Origin: Xylanimonas ulmi
Lineage (GTDB): Bacteria; Actinomycetota; Actinomycetes; Actinomycetales; Cellulomonadaceae
Reading direction: 5' to 3'
NCBI RefSeq assembly: GCF_004216535.1
Contig: NZ_SGWX01000001.1
Span: 2,418,001 to 2,482,000, forward strand
DNA: 64,000 nt
The notes below the pieces were generated by a model. That model did no database searches, was not told the DNA's origin, and saw only the letters and a list, made by a program, of their open reading frames with translations. How positions within the stretch are numbered: position 1 is the stretch's first letter; the number at the start of each line of letters is the position of its first letter. The translations under genes were made by a program, and so were the position numbers. Below are positions 1 through 8,324 of the stretch, one piece after another.

Positions 1-1
1 A

Positions 2-298
2 CCGGCCGGCGCGAAGATCACCAACCTCAAGACCTACCTGCTGGGCGAGGCACCGTGGGACGCTCTCGAACAGTTCGAGAAGTTCGCGAGCGACCGCGGG
101 GTCACGCCGAGCGCGCTCGCGCTCGGCTGGCTGCTCGCACAGCCGACGGTCACGAGTGTGATCGCCGGCATCACCACGCCCGAGCAGCTCGACGAAAACC
201 TCGCGGCGACCCGATGGGTCCCGACGCCCGAGGAGGAGAGGGAGCTGCGAGGCCTCTTCGCCGGCACGCTCTCGGGCGGCCCGGGTCGCGTCGGCTGA
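2..298 (+). CDS. Aldo/keto reductase, C-terminal part (5' end outside window)
   Basis: The frame is open from base 2 to a TGA at 296-298 and gives 98 residues. The segment TSVIAGITTPEQLDEN, preceded by ALGWLLAQP, is the conserved C-terminal part of the aldo/keto reductase (AKR) superfamily, where the motif helps build the cofactor-binding end of the TIM barrel. These enzymes reduce aldehydes or ketones with NADPH in the cytoplasm. The catalytic tetrad lies upstream and is not visible, so the substrate cannot be given. The neighbouring rhodanese gene is convergent and ends 52 bp away. Confidence 0.85.
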   Translation, partial: PAGAKITNLKTYLLGEAPWDALEQFEKFASDRGVTPSALALGWLLAQPTVTSVIAGITTPEQLDENLAATRWVPTPEEERELRGLFAGTLSGGPGRVG

Positions 299-349
299 GC
301 GACGCAGGGTCGCTTCCCCCGGTGGTGATCGCCCGGGGGAAGCGACCCG

Positions 350-1150
350 TCAGGCCAAGCGTGTCGCCACCGGCCGCGCCTCGGCGCTCCAGGCAGACCA
401 CGAGCCCGGGTAGAGCGCGGCGTTGACCGCCAAGGTGTGCAGGACGTGGACGAGGACGGTACCGGCCACCCCGCTGCCGCAGTACGCGCCGACGGGATCA
501 CCGCCGACGAACGTGCCGAACAGGGATCTGAGCTCCGCCTCGCCTCGGATGCGGCCGTCGTGCAGTGCAGCCGTCGCGGGCAGGCTGATGGCGCCGGGGA
601 TGTGTCCAGCAAGATAGGCTCTGCCTCGAGCGTCGAGCAGGCGACCCGACCGCGCGAGTTGTGCGGCGCCCTCGGCATCGACAGTGGGCAGCGAGCCGAG
701 CCGTAACGATGCGGTACCCGCCCCGGCGGCGGGCTCGTCGTCGGACAGCGAACCGCCGGCTTCTTGCCATGCCGAGAGCCCGCCGTCGAGCACCCGGACG
801 TCAGCGAGACCCGCCCAGCGCAGCACCCACCAGACCCGGGTCGCCGTCGACACCTCGTCAGTGGAGTACACGACCACGGGAGTGTCGTCGTGCACACCCC
901 ACCGGCGGACAAGCCGTGCCAGCTGAGCCTCGGTCGGGAGCGGATTTTCGCCACCGCCAGGGTGCGACGGCCCCACGAGCTTGTCGAAGTCGACGACGTA
1001 CGCGCCAGGTATCCGTCGTCGCGGGGGCACCGAAGCCGCCCACCCTGGTCGTCGGCGGGACACAGCGAGGACCACCGCGTGCTGGCCGTGGCTGAGCGCC
1101 TCGGCCAGCTCGCCCGGTGAGATCGTCGGCCGGGACGGCGCAATGCTCAT
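350..1150 (-). CDS. Two-domain rhodanese (thiosulfate/3-mercaptopyruvate sulfurtransferase-like)
   Basis: The 266-residue protein has two rhodanese domains, about residues 10-135 and 150-262. The second carries the active-site loop YCGSGVAG with the catalytic cysteine at about residue 224. The first has serine (YSTDEV) at the equivalent position and should be inactive, the usual arrangement in tandem rhodaneses. The motif HIPGAISLP (residues 183-191) is typical of the family. Such enzymes move a sulfane sulfur from thiosulfate or 3-mercaptopyruvate to an acceptor in the cytoplasm. The CGSGV loop is closer to 3-mercaptopyruvate-type enzymes, but the donor is uncertain. It reads as a single-gene unit. 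Confidence 0.9.
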   Translation of the reverse strand: MSIAPSRPTISPGELAEALSHGQHAVVLAVSRRRPGWAASVPPRRRIPGAYVVDFDKLVGPSHPGGGENPLPTEAQLARLVRRWGVHDDTPVVVYSTDEVSTATRVWWVLRWAGLADVRVLDGGLSAWQEAGGSLSDDEPAAGAGTASLRLGSLPTVDAEGAAQLARSGRLLDARGRAYLAGHIPGAISLPATAALHDGRIRGEAELRSLFGTFVGGDPVGAYCGSGVAGTVLVHVLHTLAVNAALYPGSWSAWSAEARPVATRLA

Positions 1151-1357
1151 AGCCGGTCGTCTCCTTCTCGTAGGGAACGTACGTCGGAGCTTCGGACGGA
1201 CGCCACGTCACGTCAAGGACTCGGGTGAGCTGCCCACATCCCGATATCGCGACGACGCCCCCCGGCACGAACAGGTCCGCTAGCGCCTTTGCTCCACATG
1301 CACCGTGACTTCGGCGTCAAGCGCAACGCTCTCTGGCCGTGCCTCGCTGAGCCGTCG

Positions 1358-1753
1358 CAGCAGGGCACGGACAGAACGTCGCCGTCGCCCGCGGCCAGCA
1401 CGCCGTCACCGACCCCGTCCACGCCCTCCACCGGTGGGTCGAGCGGCGCGGAGACGCCCCGGCCCGCTGTTCGTCCGCGTCCGCCGTGGCGACCGGATCA
1501 TCACCGAGGCCTTACGGGCGAGTCCGTCGCTGACATCGCCCACGCGCGCGCCGCCGAAGCCGGGCTGTCGGACCTGCGCGTCACCGGCCACTCGCTCAGG
1601 TCCGGACGCGCGACGGCCGCCGCCGCAGCCCCACGTCAGCGTCGACCGGGTCGCCGTTCAGAAGCGCCGCCTCCAGTTCGATACGTCACCCAGCACTGCA
1701 TCCGCCCCGTCGAGGCGCTGGAGATGACCTTGTCGCGGGACCTAGGGCTGTGA
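1358..1753 (+). pseudogene. Decayed tyrosine recombinase (phage integrase type), C-terminal half
   Basis: Reading across three frames recovers the C-terminal half of a tyrosine recombinase. The pieces are VAVARGQHAVTDPVHALHRW (about 1375-1435), GPLFVRVRRGDRI (1460-1500), ADIAHARAAEAGL then DLRVTGHSLRSG (1530-1605), VSVDRVAVQK (about 1637-1665) and IRPVEALEMT ending at TGA 1753. GHSLRSG contains the conserved H-x-L-R of the active site. At least three frameshifts separate the pieces and no intact N-terminal half is seen, so the gene is dead. It is the first of two such remnants, and both end in the same PVEALE-T-SRD sequence. Confidence 0.7.
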
Positions 1754-1779
1754 TCGCCGCCAGCCGTAGGATCGGACGC

Positions 1780-1920
1780 ATGGAGCCGGACACTGAGGCC
1801 GAACGCGAGCGGGTGCTCGCTCAGGCCCAAGCTGAGGCGAAGGCGTTGCGCGAAGAGCCTGACTACACGGCCGAGGTGCGCTCGCTCGACGAGGCCGTGG
1901 GTCCGATCTGCGCGCGGTGA
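1780..1920 (+). CDS. Small hypothetical acidic protein between integrase remnants
   Basis: An ATG at 1780 opens 46 codons of a charged protein (MEPDTEAERERVLAQAQAEA at the start), mostly predicted helix and rich in Glu and Ala. It follows the decayed recombinase by 26 bp. Its stop codon overlaps a GTG in another frame (GTGA at 1917-1920), which hints at a former translational coupling, but the downstream frame is not a recognisable protein. The size and position would suit an accessory or antitoxin-like gene of the old mobile element. No family is recognised. Confidence 0.4.
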   Translation: MEPDTEAERERVLAQAQAEAKALREEPDYTAEVRSLDEAVGPICAR

Positions 1921-2305
1921 CTGACCTCGCACTCGCCGGCCGCGCGTTGGCCGCCCACGAGCCGCTAGCATCGCCACCAATGGCCACGATCCGGCAGACC
2001 CGGAAACCGCGGAACTCCAACGATCCCCGGCGTACGCGCAGGCCACGACGAGACGACAGAAGACCCCCCGGAGTCCAACCGCTCGGAGAACGTCGAGGGG
2101 CGAATCCCCCTAGCTCGACCACCGGAAGGGCCGTGGACGCACCTCAGCGGCGTTCTTGCGTGTCGGGTCTTCCTGTCGAAGAGGGCTCAGACAGGGCTAC
2201 CGGACCTTCGCGTCACCAGCCTCTCTGCGCTGGTGGACGCCACAGCCGCCGCAGGCGACACCGGCGTCGAGCGCATCGCCGCCCATACTCGCCACCGCCA
2301 GACTG

Positions 2306-2330
2306 GGCTCTGGCGCACTTTCGGTGGTGT
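2306..2330 (+). repeat. Inverted repeat of the ISL3 element, left end
   Basis: This 25-bp terminal repeat matches 3936-3960 exactly in inverted orientation. It starts GGCTCTGGCG and ends CGGTGGTGT. Confidence 0.9.
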
Positions 2331-2358
2331 GGCCTGCGGTTGTGGCCTGCGGTGACGC

Positions 2359-3901
2359 TCATGCGGTCAGGAGGATGCGGTGGCGTAGGAGGTCGAATCC
2401 GGCGCGTCCGTACATCTGGCGTTTGAGCATCTTGGTGCGGGTGTTGACGCCCTCGGTGCGCCCGTTGTGGTGCGGGAGGGTGACCGCGGCGACGACGGCG
2501 TCGCGGTCTTGTTCCAGGCCGCGGACGAAGGAGTGCAGGTGCGGCAACACCGCCGCGCGGGCCTGCTCGATCCAGGTGGTCAGGGCGTCGGCGTTCGACT
2601 CGTCGGGGGCGAGCAGCCGGGCGAACCCGGCGACGAGGTCGTGCAGGGCGGTCATCTCCGGGCACGCCGCGACGAGCCGTCCGAGGCGTTCGGTCTGCCG
2701 CTCGGTCAGGGCGGTGGGTCGGGTGAGCAGGAGCCGGGTCGCGCGCCGAGGCGACAGGTGCGGGTGCTCGCCCGGGTGGCGGTGCTGGTTCAGGTACCGG
2801 TAGAGCAGGTTCTGGCTGCCCGTGTAGCCGAGCTCGCGGATCTCGGCCAGCAGGACGGTGACGCTCACACCCGGCTCTGCGTCCCGGCGTCGGCGTAGGG
2901 GGTCGCGGTAGGGGTCGACCAGAGTGGCCCGATACCGCGGTGGGCGGGCGATCTGCTCGGGCTTGGCGGCGCGGGCGTACCGCTTGACGGTGTTCAGCGC
3001 GATCCCGAGGCGGCGCGAGCAGTCCAGCAAGCCCGACCCCGGCGTCGAGCAGGCCGTGGACCTGATCCCACCGCTGCGTGGTGGTCTCGGCGAGCCGTCC
3101 TTCGCGCATGCCGGTCGCGGTGGCCGCCGCCCAGCACGCCGAGTGCGCCGCGACCTCCTTGCCGACGGCGTCACCGAGGCCGTGCCACAGGTGCCACCGG
3201 TCGGCGACCTGTGTCGCGTCCGGCAGGACGTCGCGCACGGCCTGGGCGTAGACGGTCGACCCGTCCCTTGTGACGACCTGCACCCCGGGATGGGCGGTCA
3301 GCCACGCCTTGACGACGGCGCCGTCGCGGCCGGGGACGACGTCGACCCGGCGGCCGGTGTCCGCGTCGATCAAGACGGTGGCGTAGACCTGCCCGCGCCG
3401 CAACGCGAAGTCGTCGATCCCCAGCACCCGCGGCACGACCAGCGCCGGGAGCTCGATCCTGCGCAGGACGCGCAGCGCGGTCTCTCGCCGCAGGCGCATG
3501 CCGAGAGCGGGGGCGAGCCGGGCCGAGGCGCGCCCCGCGAGCTCGGTCACCACGGCCTCGAGGGCTTCGGTCAGCCGGGCCGTGCGCCGTTGATAACGCT
3601 CGAGCACGCCCGGGACCTGCTCACGGAACGTCCTGCGCGGGCAGTGCGGCGACTGGCAGACCAGGCGCCGCACCCGGACCCGCAGCACGACCCGCAGCCC
3701 AGCGACGGGCAGGTCAGCCGGCGCGCGCTCGTGCCAGGCATGCAACCGCGTCGACGGCTGACCACAGACCGGGCAACCCGCTGGCCCGCCACGTGTCGTC
3801 ACGGCGAGGACGAGCCCGCCCTCGCCCTCCTCCACGTCCTGGACGATCAGCCCGTCCAGCCCCGCGAACACCGCCCTGACCAGCACCGACGCATCGAGCA
3901 C
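2359..3901 (-). pseudogene. ISL3-family transposase, frameshifted
   Basis: The gene starts at a GTG at 3901 and reads an N-terminal zinc-binding region (CPVCGQPSTRLHAWHERAP, then CQSPHCPRR), followed by the DDE catalytic region (GIDDFALRRGQVYATVLID and ADRWHLWHGL). At about 3030-3045, around residue 285, the coding frame switches to another that carries on with an HTH-like CSRRLGIALNTVKRYAR and the C-terminal LPHHNGRTEGVNTRTKMLKR. The total span of 1543 nt is not a multiple of three, consistent with one inserted or lost base. ISL3 transposases come from a single frame, so this is a mutation or a sequencing error rather than programmed frameshifting. Confidence 0.85.
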
Positions 3902-3935
3902 GGCAGATCATGACAGATCCGCCGAACGCCATCGG

Positions 3936-3960
3936 ACACCACCGAAAGTGCGCCAGAGCC
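3936..3960 (-). repeat. Inverted repeat of the ISL3 element, right end
   Basis: This is the exact reverse complement of 2306-2330. The transposase start codon lies 35 bp inside it. Confidence 0.9.
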
Positions 3961-4136
3961 GCCAGCGACACCCTCATCCAGCACGACATCCACCCGTCGA
4001 GGCGCTGGAGACGACGTCGCCGCGTGACGAGACTCCAGGATCTCCGCCCAGGACGCCGAGGACGTCTGGCGCATGTCGCGGTCTCCCCCGCCGCGGCGAT
4101 CGGACCGGACGCCTGGAAGGATGAGCGCGACGCTCC

Positions 4137-4319
4137 GTGACGCCGCCCGAAGCGCCCAAGCGGTTCTCCGTGATCAACGCCCCTGCGCGACGAGAGATCA
4201 CCGTCGACCGAGCCCTCCGAGCCCGCATCCGAGCGCTCGCCCTCGCTGTTGGCCCCACGCGACGTCGTGGATCCCCTGCGACACGCGCCGCTGAAGCCGA
4301 AGACGCGACTCTGGCGTGA
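4137..4319 (+). CDS. Possible small protein in the decayed mobile region
   Basis: A GTG at 4137 opens a 60-codon frame that starts MTPPEAPKRFSVINAP and is rich in Arg and Ala. It follows the end of the second recombinase remnant, just as the 46-residue frame follows the first. There is no clear ribosome-binding site and no family is recognised. It could equally be chance open sequence in GC-rich DNA. It ends 10 bp before the convergent ABC ATPase gene. Confidence 0.25.
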   Translation: MTPPEAPKRFSVINAPARREITVDRALRARIRALALAVGPTRRRGSPATRAAEAEDATLA

Positions 4320-4329
4320 GCCCGCGGGC

Positions 4330-5001
4330 TCAGTCGACCTCGGTGACCCTTCCGTCCGCGATCCGCAGCCGACGCTTGGCGCGCTTGGCCACCCAGGAGT
4401 CGTGGGTGACCATGACGACGGTCAGCCCCTGGTCCCGCCACAGGCCTTCGAGCAGTTCGACGATCTCGTCCCGCATGTGCTCATCGAGGTTGCCGGTCGG
4501 CTCGTCGGCGAGGAGCACCGTGGGCTCTTTGATGAGCGCTCGGGCGATGGCCACGCGTTGCTGCTGACCGCCTGACAGCTCCCCGGGCAGGTGCGAGCCG
4601 CGGTCGCCGAGTCCGACCGACTCGAGCGCGGCCTGCGCGCGCGCCGCGCGCTCGCCCTTGGCGACGCCAGTGGGCACGAGGGCCGTCTCGACGTTCTCCT
4701 GCGCCGTGAGCGTGGGGATGAGGTTGAAGTTCTGGAACACGAAGCCGATGCGCTCGGCCCGCACACGGGTGAGCTTGTCGTCGCTCATCGTGGCGAGGTC
4801 GTCGCCGTCGAGTCGCACGGCGCCCTGGGTCGGGCGGTCCAGGCCGCCGAGCATCTGGAGCAGGGTGGACTTGCCACCGCCGGTGGGCCCCTGGATGGCC
4901 ACGAGCTCGCCGTCGGGGATCTCCAGGGTGACGTCGCGCAGCGCGCGCACGACGCGCTTGCCCTGGCGGTAGGTGCGGGAGACGTTCTCAAGCTGGTACA
5001 T
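4330..5001 (-). CDS. ABC transporter ATPase, LolD/MacB type
   Basis: The 223-residue ATPase has a Walker A GPTGGGKST (residues 38-46), the Q-loop region FVFQNFNLIPTLTAQENV, the signature LSGGQQQR, the Walker B LLADEPTGNLD and the H-loop VTHD. PTGNLD and the short length place it in the MacB/LolD/FtsE group, which partners FtsX-type permeases for lipoprotein, peptide or antibiotic export rather than import. The ATG at 5001 was chosen because homologues start right before the ENVSRTY strand. The open frame continues upstream but only into the permease gene. It lies 28 bp behind the permease gene, with which it forms one transporter. Confidence 0.92.
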   Translation of the reverse strand: MYQLENVSRTYRQGKRVVRALRDVTLEIPDGELVAIQGPTGGGKSTLLQMLGGLDRPTQGAVRLDGDDLATMSDDKLTRVRAERIGFVFQNFNLIPTLTAQENVETALVPTGVAKGERAARAQAALESVGLGDRGSHLPGELSGGQQQRVAIARALIKEPTVLLADEPTGNLDEHMRDEIVELLEGLWRDQGLTVVMVTHDSWVAKRAKRRLRIADGRVTEVD

Positions 5002-5029
5002 GTCAGTGTCCTTGGAGGTGAGGGCCGGG

Positions 5030-6541
5030 TCAGGCGAGGGACCGCAGGGCTTCGGCCGGGCGCAGGCGGGCCGCTCGGCGGCCGCCGAAGACGCCCGCGA
5101 CGAGTCCGCCGAGGATCGCCAGGCCGACGGCCGCGACGACGATCCACACCGACACGGGCGCGTGCAGGACGACGTCGACCGTGGACGCCGCGGCGTCGCG
5201 CGCGGCGCCGAACGGGCCGCCGGCCCCGCCTGCGCCGCCAGCCAGCTGCCCACCGCCCTGCGCGGCGCCGCCGGCACCCGGACCGCCGAGCCGGAGCGCT
5301 CCACCGCCGGTCCCCCCGCTGAGCGTGATGCCTGCGAGGTTGATCGCCAGCACCGCGACGCCGCCGAGGATCACCCCCGTGACGCCGCCGATGGCCCCCT
5401 GCGCCACGGCCTCACCGGCCACCTGCCCGACCACGCGGCGACGCGGCCAGCCGATCGCCTTGAGGGTGCCGAGCTCGCGCGTGCGGCGGTTGACGCCGGA
5501 GACGGTGAAGAGGATCGCGAGTCCGAACGCCGCCACGAGCACGACGATCGACAGCGCGAGCCCGAGCTTCGAGATGAGCGACGACGCGGTGGCGAGCGAG
5601 CCCGAGACGTCGCCGGCGAGGTCGGCCTGTGTGGAGACCGACGCGTCGGGCAGGGCCGCCGCGATGGCGTCCTTGACGGCGTCGACGTTGGAGGACGAGT
5701 CGACCGAGACGTACAGGTCGGTGACCATGTCGGCCTGGTCGGACAGCGTCTGTGCGACCGCGAGCGGCATGTAGACGTTCGACGACGTCGCGACGCCCTC
5801 ACCGCTCGACGAGGCCACGACGCCGACCACCTCGAGGTCCGTGCCGCCGATGGTGACGGTGTCGCCGACCGCGATGTCGTTCTGGGTGGCGTACTGCTGG
5901 TCGAGGACGGCGACGTCCGCGTCGGCGTCGTCGGCGGCGAGGCCGCGGCCGTCCGCCACGACGACCGTGGTGAGCGGGCCGACGGCGTCGGCGCTCGGGT
6001 CGACGCCGCTGACGGTGACCTGTGTGATGCCGAAGGCTCCTCCCCCGAACGCCCGGCCACCGCCGTCGCCGTCAGCGGGTGGCCCGGCCTGCTGGTCCTG
6101 GCCGTCCGCGGGGGCCTGGGGCAGCTCGCCCGAGAACTCGGTGTTCTGGAGGCTGAGGGTCGCCGAGACGCCCGTGACGTGGTCGAGGGCCGCGACGGTG
6201 TCGAGGGCCGAGGCGTCGAAGGCCTGCGAGCCGATCTGGGTGGTCAAGCGGGACTGGGTGAGCTGGGTGGCGCCGTCGGCGTCGGTCGAGCCGCCGTCCT
6301 CGCCGAAGTCGAACCGCTGCCGCGGCCCGTCGCCCTGGCTGAAGTCCGCGGCCTGGTTGACCGTGATGTCGGTGCCGACGCCGTAGACCGAGGCGAGCAC
6401 GTCGCTCTGGGCCCGCTCAACACCGGAGGCGAAGGAGGAGACCACCATGACGAGCGCGATGGCGACGCCCAGTCCGGTGGCGACGACGACGGTCTGCTTA
6501 CGCCGGTGACGTAGCTCGCGGCGGAGGTAGGTGAGGAACAA
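5030..6541 (-). CDS. FtsX/MacB-type ABC transporter permease
   Basis: This 503-residue membrane protein has one N-terminal helix (TVVVATGLGVAIALVMVV), a large extracytoplasmic MacB-like core (about 45-320) and three C-terminal helices of the FtsX domain. It pairs with the ATPase gene downstream. The start is set at the TTG at 6541, which has an AGGAG five bases upstream; the frame stays open far beyond it but no better start fits. Between helices 3 and 4 lies a Gly/Ala-rich loop of about 40 residues (GGTGGGALRLGGPGAGGAAQ and onward), an unusual low-complexity insertion. The transported substrate is unknown. Confidence 0.88.
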   Translation of the reverse strand: MFLTYLRRELRHRRKQTVVVATGLGVAIALVMVVSSFASGVERAQSDVLASVYGVGTDITVNQAADFSQGDGPRQRFDFGEDGGSTDADGATQLTQSRLTTQIGSQAFDASALDTVAALDHVTGVSATLSLQNTEFSGELPQAPADGQDQQAGPPADGDGGGRAFGGGAFGITQVTVSGVDPSADAVGPLTTVVVADGRGLAADDADADVAVLDQQYATQNDIAVGDTVTIGGTDLEVVGVVASSSGEGVATSSNVYMPLAVAQTLSDQADMVTDLYVSVDSSSNVDAVKDAIAAALPDASVSTQADLAGDVSGSLATASSLISKLGLALSIVVLVAAFGLAILFTVSGVNRRTRELGTLKAIGWPRRRVVGQVAGEAVAQGAIGGVTGVILGGVAVLAINLAGITLSGGTGGGALRLGGPGAGGAAQGGGQLAGGAGGAGGPFGAARDAAASTVDVVLHAPVSVWIVVAAVGLAILGGLVAGVFGGRRAARLRPAEALRSLA

Positions 6542-6717
6542 CTCGACTCCTGGTGCGGAAGGGAGCGCCGGGGCGCTGTGGTCGCGCCAGGCTAGGGCGG
6601 TGGCCTGCGGCGATCCTGGTGCGAGGCTGGACGTTCGCTGCTCGTCGCGCACGCGGCCAGCGCGGGTCAGCCGCCGCGGATCGCGACGTACCGCGCTCAG
6701 CGCCGACCGGAAGGGGA

Positions 6718-6748
6718 TTGACAGGATTACGTACTTTCGGAAATCCTG
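6718..6748 (+). promoter_or_regulatory. Putative promoter and operator between the ABC exporter and the winged-helix gene
   Basis: TTGACA at 6718-6723 could be a -35 element for the gene starting at 6755. It overlaps an inverted repeat, CAGGATT-N13-AATCCTG at 6722-6748, with perfect 7-bp arms. The position directly before the start codon suits an operator for the encoded winged-helix protein, which may also control the divergent ABC operon. Confidence 0.4.
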
Positions 6749-6754
6749 AACACT

Positions 6755-7303
6755 GTGACCACGGATGAGGATCTTCTCGCCGACTTGGAGCGGCGCGTGT
6801 CCCTGCTGGAGAGGCGGGCGCAGACGGGTCCGGCCGAGGTCGGCCCCGAGGCCGCACGGAGCGCGAACGCCGACGCCGAGCAGGCGCCGGGCGCGGCCGC
6901 CGCGGACGCGTTCTGGGCGCTGGAGGGGCTGCGGGCGCGCGAGCCGGCGCCCGGCGCCGTCATGATTGTCGGCGACGTGACGCTCCCCGACGGGGCCGCC
7001 GCCTGGCAGGAGGGCGCGCTCGCCCAGGATCTGATCGACGACGAGTGGGACCGGGCCGCCGACGCCTTGGCGGCCCTCGGGCACCCCGTGCGGCTGCGGG
7101 TGTTGCGCGAGGTCCTGCGGGGCCACAGCACCGCCCGCCAGCTCGCTGAGCTCGACGGGCTCGGCACGACCGGGCAGGTGTATCACCACCTGCGGCAGCT
7201 CACCGCGACAGGCTGGTTGCGCGCACGCCCGGGCGGACGCCATGAGGTCCCCGCCGAGCGCCTGGTCCCCCTGCTGACCACCGTCCTCGGCGCGCGGCGT
7301 TGA
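6755..7303 (+). CDS. Winged-helix (ArsR-like) transcriptional regulator
   Basis: The 182-residue protein has a short N-terminal coiled segment (DLLADLERRVSLLERR), an Ala-rich linker and a C-terminal winged helix at about 110-180. LAALGHPVRLRVLREVLRG followed by TTGQVYHHLRQLTATGWLRAR is the ArsR/HTH_20 fold. No metal-binding ELCVCDL-type motif is present, so the signal is unlikely to be metal. The GTG at 6755 is the first in-frame start after the inverted repeat at 6722-6748. It is divergent from the ABC exporter and shares 4 bp with the downstream peptidase gene, so it probably controls one or both. Confidence 0.85.
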   Translation: MTTDEDLLADLERRVSLLERRAQTGPAEVGPEAARSANADAEQAPGAAAADAFWALEGLRAREPAPGAVMIVGDVTLPDGAAAWQEGALAQDLIDDEWDRAADALAALGHPVRLRVLREVLRGHSTARQLAELDGLGTTGQVYHHLRQLTATGWLRARPGGRHEVPAERLVPLLTTVLGARR

Positions 7304-8220
7304 CCACCGTCCGGGGGACCACAGCCACGGCGGACCGCGCTCGGGACCGCCTCCGGCGCCGTGTCGCGCGACACGGCGTCTGGTGGCTGCGCGCATTCGT
7401 CGCCTGGGTCGCATGGGGCGCGACCGCGGGCGCGCCGTGGTGGGCGTTCCTCCCCCTCGCGGGATCGTTGCTCGCCGGGTCGCTCGTGCGGCCGCGGTGG
7501 GACCGCGACCGGGAGCCGGTCGTCGTCGCGGCGCCTGTGCGGGGCACGTGGGTCGCGCTCAACAGCCCCGGCAGCGCCGTGCCGAGCCACGGGGTGCGCG
7601 CCTACGGGCAGACCTACGCGATCGACATCTTGGTCCCCGCTGACCTCGAGCCCGTCGACGCGCCCCACGCCACTGCGTCGATCGGGTGGCTGGCCGGGGC
7701 GCGGCCACAGACGTTCCCCGCGTTCGGCAAGCCGGTGTACGCGATGGCCGACGGCGTCGTCGTCGCGGCGCGCACCAGGCTGCGCGACCATCGCGCGCGC
7801 AACACCTGGCTCGGGCTCGCCTACCTCCTCGTCGAGGGGTTCGTCCGCGAGCTCGGCGGGGTCGGGTTCGTCGTCGGCAACCACCTCGTCGTCGACCACG
7901 GCGACGGCGTCTGGGCCCTCTACGCCCATCTGCGGCGCGGCGGCACGCGCGTCCGGGTCGGCGAACGGGTCACCACGGGCCAGGTCCTCGGCGAGGTGGG
8001 CAACTCGGGCAACACCTCCGAGCCGCACCTGCACGCCCAACTGATGGACCGCCGCGCTCCCACCGCCGCGCAGGGCGTGCCGCTGCGGTGGACCGGCGTC
8101 GTCGTGCGCGACGACGTCGTGGCGCCGCGCTACGGGCGCGCGCGGGTCGGCGACGGGCAGCCCGGGCTTCCCGCGAACGGCCAGGTCTTCGAGGCCACCC
8201 TCGCCGCACCGACGGCGTGA
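7300..8220 (+). CDS. M23 family metallopeptidase (LytM-like), membrane anchored
   Basis: The 306-residue protein has one or two N-terminal membrane segments (about 28-62) and an M23 peptidase domain at about 95-265. The zinc site is visible: H97 and D109 in HGVRAYGQTYAID, H210 in YAHL and H243/H245 in PHLHAQL. M23 enzymes cut peptidoglycan cross-links outside the membrane. The gene starts with TTG overlapping the stop codon of the regulator gene (TTGA at 7300-7303), which points to translational coupling. A role in envelope remodelling alongside the ABC exporter is inferred from position only. Confidence 0.88.
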   Translation: MTTVRGTTATADRARDRLRRRVARHGVWWLRAFVAWVAWGATAGAPWWAFLPLAGSLLAGSLVRPRWDRDREPVVVAAPVRGTWVALNSPGSAVPSHGVRAYGQTYAIDILVPADLEPVDAPHATASIGWLAGARPQTFPAFGKPVYAMADGVVVAARTRLRDHRARNTWLGLAYLLVEGFVRELGGVGFVVGNHLVVDHGDGVWALYAHLRRGGTRVRVGERVTTGQVLGEVGNSGNTSEPHLHAQLMDRRAPTAAQGVPLRWTGVVVRDDVVAPRYGRARVGDGQPGLPANGQVFEATLAAPTA

Positions 8221-8324
8221 CTCATGAGCCTGCGGTCGGGCGCCTCCTCGCCCGCCGCGCACGCGGGCCCGACCCCGACGGCCGAAGGCTCTCGGGCCTG
8301 CTGCTGCCGGGGTCGGCGTGACCG

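Larger units (their letters stand above)
2306..3960 (-). mobile_element. ISL3-family insertion sequence, 1655 bp
   Basis: The element is bounded by perfect 25-bp inverted repeats at 2306-2330 and 3936-3960 (outer end GGCTCTGGCGCACTTTCGGT). It holds one minus-strand transposase frame of ISL3 type. ISL3 elements normally make 8-bp target duplications. The flanks here share only GCCAG (GCCAGACT at 2297-2304, GCCAGCGA at 3961-3968), so the duplication is imperfect or the flanks have diverged. It interrupts a tyrosine-recombinase pseudogene. With a frameshifted transposase it should not move by itself, though its ends look intact. Confidence 0.9.
2192..4030 (+). pseudogene. Second decayed tyrosine recombinase, split by the ISL3 element
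   Basis: To the left of the IS, 2192-2305 encodes LPDLRVTSLSALVDATAAAG followed by VERIAAHTRHRQT. This is the same region as in the first remnant, with the H of H-x-L-R lost (TSLSAL). To the right, from 3961, the frame continues as TLIQHDIHP and, after a shift, VEALETTSPRD, which is the recombinase C-terminus. The IS at 2306-3960 therefore landed inside this recombinase gene. Loss of the active-site histidine and the frameshift outside the IS show that the gene is dead; when it decayed relative to the insertion is not clear. Confidence 0.65.

Noticed and set aside
66-78. TCGAACAGTTCGA, LexA-box-like
   Set aside because: The half-sites are separated by one base instead of four and lie inside the aldo/keto reductase coding sequence.
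1213-1431. Minus-strand frame near 1300 reading ESVALDAEVTVHVEQ-like sequence, possible inverted recombinase piece
   Set aside because: It is short, in the opposite orientation to the clear recombinase fragments, and may be chance.
2359-3901. Programmed frameshift in the ISL3 transposase
   Set aside because: ISL3 transposases are made from one frame and I see no convincing slippery run with a downstream structure at the junction. A mutation or read error is simpler.
5030-7414. A 794-codon minus-strand frame through the FtsX permease and the winged-helix gene
   Set aside because: The part above 6541 is antisense to the regulator and M23 genes and has no family motifs. The TTG at 6541 with AGGAG is the real start.
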